64,000 nt of DNA, taken from positions 327,501 to 391,500 of the forward strand of contig OU015654.1 of assembly GCA_907165275.2 (NCBI GenBank). The letters are read 5' to 3'. Below are positions 56,861 to 64,000 of the stretch, piece after piece. The notes beneath the pieces are model-generated. The model did not search any database. It had not been told where the DNA came from and saw nothing but the letters and a program-made list of their open reading frames with translations. A program made the translations under genes and the position numbers. Source of the DNA: Zygaena filipendulae. Its lineage: Eukaryota; Arthropoda; Insecta; Lepidoptera; Zygaenidae. The first letter of the stretch is position 1. Each line of letters begins with the position of its first letter.

Positions 56861-58624
56861 AACTTAACCTATAGACCAGAAAAAGGAGGAATGGAGTATC
56901 AATCAATGTGAGGGTCTTTAAAGCCTGTTGAGAGGTTTTTTATGATCTATTTTCTAAAAATTATCAAAAAATATTTCTTTTTCGCTGATTCCAAAAACGG
57001 AAGAAATTTCTTATTTCGTATTTATGCATTTTAATTTTATTTGTGTCCGTTATTATATTTGTATTTTATGCGATATATTCCTCGTATAGATTTTTTTTTT
57101 CATTTTATTTAGGTATATACTGACAATTTTTTTAACTCTATAGTACCTCTAAAGTTTTGGGTTGTTTGTAACCGGCCATTTTCAATACTCGTGTTGCGAA
57201 ATGTGTTTTCTCCGATTCTCTTTAATTAATTATTTATTTTAAAGCCTTGACTCAGATGGTACTATTTCAAAGATTCTTCGACAGTCCTGTCTGCTAGCCA
57301 CTTACAAAATTCCAATCTCAACTAAAATCACTCTTTGGTACGGATTAAACTGAATACGGAGACTTTTAACGAAGAAACGTTGAAAAAGAATTTTTAGTAG
57401 CAACCGCTTGTATCTACGTAGTGGGTATACCTTTCGTATCCTTTTGAAAGCTTAAGATGACTTGGTTTAATATCTCCATGTTGGGATTAATGCATAATGG
57501 TATCGACCTTTCTAAAACCCATTTGGGCTGTTTACCGGTGACCTAAGGAGCTGATATACTGGCTTCAGTGATCTTGAATACATATTATTGACGAGATGTG
57601 GCCGCGGCTTTACTCGTTAAATTAGATAGTGTTGCCATATTATACCACATATATTATACGTAGTTACCATTTAACCTAGGTATTACAATCAAGGTAGAGC
57701 TAATATACGAGGTATAAAGTGTATTAATAAAATTCCGTTTTACACATGTACCATATTTTAACTGTGCTCAAACTTAGCGTTCGCTCTACCATTGTTTGTT
57801 GTAATAATATATTTTAAAACTCGATATACGTAATTGTTATAATTTTAGCTCTGCACAAACTAATTAATCTTTACGATTAGACAGAGAAAATGTCTTTTTG
57901 TCTGTTATGTTTTTATGCCTACCTAAAGCGAGAAGAGAAGCGAAGCACAAATAACTTTTTATAATGATAATAATCTTTTATTATCTTTTGTATCATGCAG
58001 GTTTTCGAAGAAGTTCAAAGAATCTGCACTGAAATTACGAGTACATAGTGTTATTTGTTTATAATCGCTAGCTTAAAGTTGTTCAGTTATATGAGAGGAA
58101 TAGAAAGACAGACAGTTCTGTACGTACATATATAGGGATCAGATAATGACATTACAAAATTTAGTCAATAATCCGGGATAGGCTTGGGACGCTGCGTCGT
58201 TAGTAAGTCAGATAAGGCTGTATTGAAAAGGATTTGTAAGCAACACGGGCCAAGGATATTCTATAGCAAAATGCTTTTAAAGTTACCCTTATGTCTGTGG
58301 AAAGATTCCCTTTTACATTTCTCTGTGAAAAAAGTATTTCTTCACTTACTTATGTTTTTTTGAGAATTTATTCGAGCGCAAATATTTTTTCTCGTGACAA
58401 TATCAGTCATACAAATCCTAAGTTAAACTTAAAGGTCGAACGAGGAATCTAACAGATGGTAGACAGGTATGGACTGAGACGGCGAAAATTATTTATTATT
58501 TTAATTTTTTTTTGTAGTATTAACATGCAAAAACATAAAAAATAAACTGTTGAAATACATATATTTACTTATTTAAAAAAATACCTATGCGATGCTGTTT
58601 ATCTTAGTTAAGAGCATTAAATCT
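56861..58624. other. Non-coding DNA
   Basis: Mostly AT-rich and unrecognised. A possible small foldback lies at about 57682-57805 (TATTACAATCAAGGTAGAGC near GCTCTACCATTG). No gene seen. Confidence 0.4.
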
Positions 58625-59698
58625 ATCTATACTAATACTAATCTATACTTATATTATAAAGAGGAAAAATTTAATTTTTTATTTATTTATTTATTTATTT
58701 AACAATTAATGCACACAAGGACAACAAAAAAGGAAAAAAAGTATAAAAGTAATCATGTACAAGGGTCATGCTTATTCCATGTGGAATTTCTTCCAGCAGA
58801 CCCGCAACAGTAAAAGAGAAAAGAATAGTCTGATCTGGTGTGCATCTGTTCGATAGGTACAATACAATAATAATACAATAATAATAAAATAATAATACAA
58901 TAATAATATACATACAAAATATTTGAAATGAATATTTGTTTGTTTGTTACGATTTCACTCAAAAGCTACTGGACCGATTTCAATAGTAGATTATACACCA
59001 AGGGGATAAAGCACTGTTTTATGTCACGGGCGCTACATTGAATCCTGAACATAACGAAGGACTCCAAATTTAACTCCCGAGCGCAGCGAGGGTGTTATAA
59101 GTTAATTCCCGACCAAAGGGAGGGAATTAAGATTGAGTCCTGAGTGCAGTGAGGGATTCAAGCGCCCAAGAAAAAAACAGTTTTATCCCTGTGGTGTATA
59201 CTCTACTTTTCTCACATAATGCGAGACAATAAAAAACCAGGCTTAGTAGATCCTATATAGCCACTTCTTTCAGCTGGCGTGGCCTACTCGATTTGACAAA
59301 CAAATGAAGTTCGTCTCACTGCGAATCTAGTGGGCCACGGCTTCGGTCTTCGAAAATCGAGTTGGCCGCGCCCGCTGAGAACACATTCTGTTTAGCGAAA
59401 TGAGACGTTATGGACATAGCAATAAGAATTATGAAAGTGAAAATCACATTATTGACCAGCGGGTTATAATGAAATTCAATAGAACATTATAACCCGGCTA
59501 AAGCCAAGAGATATAATGTCTTGCTTTCGGTAAGGTTTACATGACATATAATTCGGCATTGTCGAGCATGTGGTGTGAAAAAATTCTTTCACCATTAGAA
59601 AGCTACATTATCCCTGAGTAACGTAGGCTATATTGTAATCCGGAAATCCCGAGGAAATTCCGAAATTTTTGCGGGTGAAACCGCGTGGGACAGCTAGT
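58625..59698 (+). mobile_element. Helitron-like repeat (AAAGAGG subfamily) with two nested insertions
   Basis: The Helitron pieces are 58625-58678, 58920-58983 (GTTACGATTTCACTCAAAAG) and 59581-59698 (ATTCTTTCACCATTAGAAAG to GCGTGGGACAGCTAG). The first insertion (about 58679-58919) is a (TAAA)-tailed non-LTR end on the minus strand. The second (58984-59580) is a foldback element, described separately. Confidence 0.6.
58984..59580. mobile_element. Foldback element with several internal palindromes
   Basis: ATTATACACCAAGGGGATAAA (58990) is answered by TTTATCCCTGTGGTGTATA (about 59190). Further pairs inside are ATTGAATCC/GGATTCAAG, AATTCCCGACC/GGGAGGGAATT and, at 59461-59471 with 59485-59495, GGGTTATAATG/CATTATAACCC. 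It carries GAGCGCAGCGAG, as does the hairpin at 545. No coding frame. Confidence 0.55.
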
Positions 59699-60035
59699 AA
59701 TCTCTACAGAGGCACTCGTAACTTGATCCTAAGTCATAGGGTTGTTTGAGTTAACATTTTACCAGGCTTTGATGTATCTCTTTTATGCCATTCGAGTGTT
59801 CTTAGGAAAGTTGTATTTTTAGCTTTACTAAGGACGTCCTTTGACAAGAAGAGTCATTATTACCTATATAATCTTTGACCCCATAACAGTCTCGCAACGC
59901 TACAAGCGTATACAATACCAGGCTTGTTACTGGGGTGCGAAAATTAAAATTAAATTGAGTCCGTCAGTTATACAACGTGTTAATGAATTAACTGAAAACC
60001 TGACACACCCCATTTAAAAAAATAAACAATAATAT

Positions 60036-60454
60036 TGTCGCGGTCGAGCTAAATTGATAGCGCGCAATGTATGCAAAACGCGCGATGCATACAAAACACG
60101 CAATGTAAAGCAAACACATTGGAGTAGCGAAGTCGATAGAAGTTCTATTCTAGAAACGTTCGGCCGAGTGGCTAGTAAAACACATTGAACTCGAACATTC
60201 TAGAGCCCCGTTCGGTTGGGTATATAAACAGCGCAACCGAACCGGACGGGCAGTTCAGTTTGAGCTTTCGAAGCGATAACTACGAGTGAATCTTGAGCGA
60301 TACCTGCGACTACCTGCGACCTTGGCGAGACTATTGGACTTCGAGATCAGTCGTTTAGTGTTTCAAGCTGTGATACCTAGACCTAGGCACCCTAGACCTA
60401 GTGTTTTTGTAAAGTTAGTGTTAAACTCCAAATAAAGAACCCTAGCACGTAACA
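60036..60454 (+). repeat. 5' LTR of the Gypsy element
   Basis: It holds a TATA box (TATATAAA, 60221-60228) and, about 30 bp on, an insect initiator TTCAGTTT (A of TCAGT at 60257), so transcription probably starts there. A polyadenylation signal AATAAA is at 60431-60436. Direct repeats TACCTGCGAC (twice) and CCTAGACCTAG lie between. Confidence 0.9.
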
Positions 60455-60457
60455 ATT

Positions 60458-60475
60458 TGGTGTCGGAAGTGAAAT
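60458..60475 (+). other. Candidate tRNA primer-binding site
   Basis: TGGTGTCGGAAGTG starts three bases after the LTR, as a site complementary to a tRNA 3' end (CCA) should. The matching tRNA could not be named from memory. Confidence 0.6.
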
Positions 60476-60481
60476 TTGGAG

Positions 60482-63424
60482 ATGCCACTAACTCCGAGGG
60501 AAGATATCACCGAGGAAGGCGTCAGGACGAGGGCACAACGTGCTGCGGGGGCTACGCCTGCAACCCGCCAGGCCACGCCCACTGGCCATCGGGCCACGCC
60601 TACTGGCCCCGCCCACCAGGGCCCATCCACCATAGAGGCCCCGCCTACCGACCTGACCACGCCCACTGGCCCCGCCCAACTGACCCCGCCCATCACTGAG
60701 GCCCCGCCCACTGGCCCACATGTCCTGGCCCTCGGCCCCGCCCACTTGACCACGCCCATCCCAAGCCCCACCCACTTGACCACGCCCACCATCGAAGCCC
60801 CGCCCACTAGCCCCGCCTACTCAACCACGCCCACTGAGCACGTCCGGGCTACGACTACTACACGAACGGCGGACGCGTCTGCTCTCGATATATGTGGCTT
60901 GGTGAAGATGATGGAGAGCATGAACAAGGGTATGCACCAGAGACTAAACGTCATGCGTGAAGAACAAAAGGAGTGTGCCGAACTACATCTCCAAACCGTT
61001 TTGGCGGCCGTTGATAAGGTCAGCAATGTGGTGAAGCAACTCCGTGAAGACGTCGATTCGGTAGAGGAGCGGGTCACGGGACTGGAGACTGGTTTCTCTG
61101 GATTACAAAAAGAAGTGTTGCGTCTTAAAACGATGGGAATCACACCAAGCGGGGCTGTCAGCTTAGTCCAGGCACCCAGAGTGAAAGTGCCACCTTACGA
61201 TGGGGCTACATCCTGGCCCGCATACCGGCAGCAGTTCCAGACCGTCGCTACCGCAAATGGGTGGACGGATGAGCAGTGTCTAACGGCTCTCACCGTGGCG
61301 CTCAGGGGCTCGGCTTTGTCTGTGTTGGAGGCACTGCCTAGCTCAGGAAGTGGATTCAAGGAGCTGATGGAGGCCCTCGAATCCAGATATGGGGAGCGCC
61401 ACCTTGAACACGTGTTCCGGGCCCAGTTACGCGATCGAGTCCAGCGTCCAGGAGAAGGACTACAGCAGTGGGCACTGGAGATCGAGAAGCTTGTCCGCAA
61501 GGCTCATCCGACAGCTGACACGAAGACGTTGGACACGAACATTCTGCAAGCCTTCGTGGATGGCATCCGGGACATGGAGATAAGGGCTGCAGTGGGGCTT
61601 CGTCATCATGCCTCGCTAAAGGATGCCCTAGCACATGCATTGGAAGTTGAGGCAGTACGGCGTGATGTGCGTGCACATAAGCTGCGAGAGGTCACTGAGG
61701 AAGTTAAAGCAATTAAGGCCCCCCTAAAGAAGACTGGATTCATGTGCTACAAATGCGGTGAACGAGGCCACATGCAGTTCTCCTGCCCAAAGAAGAACGA
61801 GGTGACAGAAAAAATCCTTAAGCTGCAGAAACAAGTTGATGACCTGACAAAGAGGCAGGAGACTCTGTCCCCTGTCGGGAATCAGGGAAAAGGTGTGACA
61901 GCCAGGACTAAAGGACAGGTACTGGCTGGTGTGAAAAAAGCCCCAGCAACGGTCATCGCACAGGTGCGTAGTGGGAAGGCCCATGGCAACGCTGACGCCC
62001 TCTCAAGAAGACCATGCCCGGAAGATTGTAAGCATTGTGTCAAACAGGAGTCGAAGGAACTGACTGTTAAGCTTACGAGAACGAGCTCTCCGGGACTGTG
62101 GCAAGATGAGACCATGAGAGAAGCTCAGGAGGATGATGAAGACGTTCGACTCATCGTGGCTTGGAAAAAACGTAGTGCGGACAAACCAAAATGGGTTGAG
62201 GTCGCACCCACTAGCCCTATCACTAAAGCCTATTGGGCCCAATGGGACAGCTTTGTTCTGCAGAACGGAATACTTTACCGAAAATGGGAGAAACCTAACG
62301 GCAGAGAGTTCCACCTTCAGTTAGTTGTTCCAAGGACCAGGGTGAAAGATGTTCTTCGTGAAATACACGATGGGGTTTCAGGTGGACATCTTGGCGTGAA
62401 GAGAACATTAACAAAAGTGAGAGAAAGATTCTACTGGCTTCATTGTCGAGAGGATGTGCAGGAATGGTGCCGCAAATGTACCACTTGTGCTGCAGTCAAA
62501 GGTCCGTCAACTAGGACCCGCGGAAACCTCCAACTCTATAATATTGGTGCGCCCTGGCAAAGAATTGCTGTTGACGTGGCTGGACCTTTTCCAGTGACCG
62601 AGTCAGGGAATAAGTACTTCTTGGTCGTCATGGATTATTTCACCAAGTGGCCGGAAGTGTTCGCCATACCTAATCAGGAAGCCACGACAGTAGCCTCCAA
62701 GTTGGTTGAGGAAGTGATATGTCGATTCGGCGTACCCTTGGAAATCCACTCAGATCAAGGCAGGAACTTCGAATCCCAGCTATTCCAGGAAATGTGCAAA
62801 ATCTTGGGAATGCACAAGACGAGGACCACGCCATATCACCCTCAGTCCGACGGCATGGTGGAGAGGTTTAACCAGACGCTAGAGAGGAATTTGGCGAAAC
62901 TGGTTGATAAACACCAGAGGGATTGGGACAAATTCATACCGCTGTTCCTACTCGCCTACAGAACATCTGAGCATGAGAGCACGAAGGCGACCCCAGCGTA
63001 TGTGAATTTCGGTAGAGAACTACGGCTACCAGTGGATTTACTGACAGGCGGACCTCCAGATGACCCCCAATCGATGCAGGACTACGTCTCCGATCTACGG
63101 GAGAAAATGCAGGACGTCTATGCTTTGGTTCGAGAGCATGGTTTGCAGTCAAGCGAGAACATGAAGACGAGATATGACCGGAGGGCGAATACAAGTGGTT
63201 TTGAGGAGGGATCACTTGTATGGCTACACAGTCCTATCCGTCGAAAGGGAAAATCTCCGAAATTACAGACTCGATGGGAAGGCCCGTACAAGGTTGTTAC
63301 CCGGATGAATGACGTGAGGTATCGGATTCAACGTCAACCAAGGGGAGCTTTCAAAATAGTGCACATCGACCGCTTAGCACGTTATCAAGGCAGCAATAGT
63401 GACGCTCGGGACGAGCATCTCTAA
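60482..63424 (+). CDS. In-frame gag-integrase fusion polyprotein of the Gypsy element
   Basis: ATG at 60482, 980 residues. In order: a Thr/Pro-rich repeat region (about 25-125); a coiled coil (about 130-215); the gag capsid-like domain (PYDGATSWPAYRQQF, about 235-400); a CCHC zinc knuckle at 422-435 (CYKCGERGHMQFSC); a basic linker; then at 498 the last piece of an RNase H region (GKAHGNADALSRRPC). The integrase follows, with a zinc motif (H629, H636, C666, C669), a DDE core (D698, D758, E794; 35 residues between the last two) and a GPY module (WEGPYKVV). Protease, reverse transcriptase and most of RNase H are absent, and the join (about residues 485-497) keeps the frame. It could give particles and insert DNA in trans, but cannot copy its own RNA. 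The integrase triad looks complete. Confidence 0.93.
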   Translation: MPLTPREDITEEGVRTRAQRAAGATPATRQATPTGHRATPTGPAHQGPSTIEAPPTDLTTPTGPAQLTPPITEAPPTGPHVLALGPAHLTTPIPSPTHLTTPTIEAPPTSPAYSTTPTEHVRATTTTRTADASALDICGLVKMMESMNKGMHQRLNVMREEQKECAELHLQTVLAAVDKVSNVVKQLREDVDSVEERVTGLETGFSGLQKEVLRLKTMGITPSGAVSLVQAPRVKVPPYDGATSWPAYRQQFQTVATANGWTDEQCLTALTVALRGSALSVLEALPSSGSGFKELMEALESRYGERHLEHVFRAQLRDRVQRPGEGLQQWALEIEKLVRKAHPTADTKTLDTNILQAFVDGIRDMEIRAAVGLRHHASLKDALAHALEVEAVRRDVRAHKLREVTEEVKAIKAPLKKTGFMCYKCGERGHMQFSCPKKNEVTEKILKLQKQVDDLTKRQETLSPVGNQGKGVTARTKGQVLAGVKKAPATVIAQVRSGKAHGNADALSRRPCPEDCKHCVKQESKELTVKLTRTSSPGLWQDETMREAQEDDEDVRLIVAWKKRSADKPKWVEVAPTSPITKAYWAQWDSFVLQNGILYRKWEKPNGREFHLQLVVPRTRVKDVLREIHDGVSGGHLGVKRTLTKVRERFYWLHCREDVQEWCRKCTTCAAVKGPSTRTRGNLQLYNIGAPWQRIAVDVAGPFPVTESGNKYFLVVMDYFTKWPEVFAIPNQEATTVASKLVEEVICRFGVPLEIHSDQGRNFESQLFQEMCKILGMHKTRTTPYHPQSDGMVERFNQTLERNLAKLVDKHQRDWDKFIPLFLLAYRTSEHESTKATPAYVNFGRELRLPVDLLTGGPPDDPQSMQDYVSDLREKMQDVYALVREHGLQSSENMKTRYDRRANTSGFEEGSLVWLHSPIRRKGKSPKLQTRWEGPYKVVTRMNDVRYRIQRQPRGAFKIVHIDRLARYQGSNSDARDEHL
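60540..60840 (+). repeat. CCCGCCCAC-type short repeats in gag
   Basis: CACGCCCACTGGCC, CCGCCCACC and related words recur about every 15-30 bp. They encode the Thr/Pro-rich run (ATPTG, EAPPT, PAHLTTP). The GC content is much higher than in flanking DNA, and all six frames are open here, giving false frames on the other strand. Confidence 0.75.
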
Positions 63425-63435
63425 GAAGGGGGCAG
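63425..63435 (+). other. Polypurine tract of the Gypsy element
   Basis: GAAGGGGGCAG lies between the stop codon and the 3' LTR, the usual primer site for plus-strand synthesis. Confidence 0.75.
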
Positions 63436-63854
63436 TGTCGCGGTCGAGCTAAATTGATAGCGCGCAATGTATGCAAAACGCGCGATGCATACAAAACACG
63501 CAATGTAAAGCAAACACATTGGAGTAGCGAAGTCGATAGAAGTTCTATTCTAGAAACGTTCGGCCGAGTGGCTAGTAAAACACATTGAACTCGAACATTC
63601 TAGAGCCCCGTTCGGTTGGGTATATAAACAGCGCAACCGAACCGGACGGGCAGTTCAGTTTGAGCTTTCGAAGCGATAACTACGAGTGAATCTTGAGCGA
63701 TACCTGCGACTACCTGCGACCTTGGCGAGACTATTGGACTTCGAGATCAGTCGTTTAGTGTTTCAAGCTGTGATACCTAGACCTAGGCACCCTAGACCTA
63801 GTGTTTTTGTAAAGTTAGTGTTAAACTCCAAATAAAGAACCCTAGCACGTAACA
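63436..63854 (+). repeat. 3' LTR of the Gypsy element
   Basis: Reads the same as the 5' LTR at every block I compared, with AATAAA at 63831-63836. It ends GTAACA and is followed by the ATAT duplication and the rest of the host MITE. Confidence 0.9.
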
Positions 63855-64000
63855 ATATGATAAAAATATATTTTATGTCAAAAAAATTTATACTTTAAAA
63901 ATTACTTAACATTAGTTTGGAGGTGACCTATCTACGAAATACACTACGCCCGCGCCTACCGGTTCGAATTTTTTTTGCTGCGAGCGGCGTAGGTACGTGC

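Larger units (their letters stand above)
60036..63854 (+). mobile_element. Complete non-autonomous Gypsy-type LTR element lacking polymerase
   Basis: Two 419-bp LTRs (60036-60454 and 63436-63854) appear identical and are offset by exactly 3400 bp. Both begin TGTCGCGG and end GTAACA. ATAT flanks the whole (60032-60035 and 63855-63858) as a 4-bp target duplication. Between them lie a primer-site-like TTGGTGTCGGAAGTG, one long frame and a polypurine tract. The 3.8 kb are shorter than autonomous Gypsy elements because protease, reverse transcriptase and RNase H are gone. Identical LTRs imply recent insertion. The missing enzymes would have to be supplied by a full-length relative. Confidence 0.9.
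59970..64000. mobile_element. TIR MITE (CAACGTGTTAATG family) split by the Gypsy element
   Basis: The left end (59970-59999) and body to 60035 continue at 63855 (ATATGATAAAAATATATTTT) to the window edge, matching the complete copy at 50160. The bases before it (59945-59969, GAGTCCGTCAGTTA) resemble the left arm of the CRE-palindrome MITE, so it may be inserted in one. Its right end is off the window. Confidence 0.75.

Noticed and set aside
60488..60807. Minus-strand frames of 95 and 121 codons, Gly/Trp-rich
   Set aside because: They mirror the Thr/Pro-rich gag repeat; the repeat composition opens all frames.

Overview
The window looks like lepidopteran (moth or butterfly) nuclear DNA. It is AT-rich and crowded with short elements of a kind I associate with Lepidoptera: Helitron-like repeats that open near TACTAATATTATAAATG and end in GCTAGT, non-LTR tails ending CTCCTTTTTGGAAGTCGGTT, tRNA-derived SINEs and many foldback MITEs. 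The species cannot be told from the sequence.

The only host gene I can support is on the minus strand. Two exons (23928-24034 and 9703-9910) join in phase and together encode one complete immunoglobulin V-type domain of the lachesin/DIP (Dpr-interacting protein) neuronal adhesion family. They are separated by a 14 kb intron. The rest of the gene lies outside the window or could not be found. A weak candidate first coding exon sits at 28449-28473, and a GC-rich block with a consensus donor sits near 56335. Much of the window may therefore be intronic or upstream DNA of this one gene.

Layout. At 1-442 (minus) there is the edge of a gene for an A32/FtsK-HerA-type packaging ATPase, as found in Maverick/Polinton and adintovirus-like elements. 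It is followed by a 100-bp perfect-armed hairpin (545-644). A 5'-truncated Bel/Pao retrotransposon (646 to about 6190) comes next, with a long uninterrupted gag-pol frame and a 3' LTR. From 6.2 to 59.9 kb there are the two exons and dozens of small repeats, several nested in each other. At 60036-63854 lies a complete, very young Gypsy-type LTR element. Its 419-bp LTRs look identical and its target duplication is ATAT. Its single 980-codon frame fuses gag directly to the integrase, with protease, reverse transcriptase and RNase H missing. This element sits inside a terminal-inverted-repeat MITE, which itself seems to sit in an older foldback MITE.

How the parts relate. The repeats appear to be passengers in the introns and flanks of the DIP-type gene. 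Helitron-like copies lie within about 50 bp of both edges of the second Ig exon. One foldback MITE family spreads GTGACGTCAC palindromes (CRE-like sites). Two copies of a hairpin-bearing repeat lie in opposite orientation at 7.2 and 48.7 kb, on either side of both exons. The most unusual object is the Gypsy derivative: deleted for its polymerase, yet still in frame, intact at both ends and recently moved.
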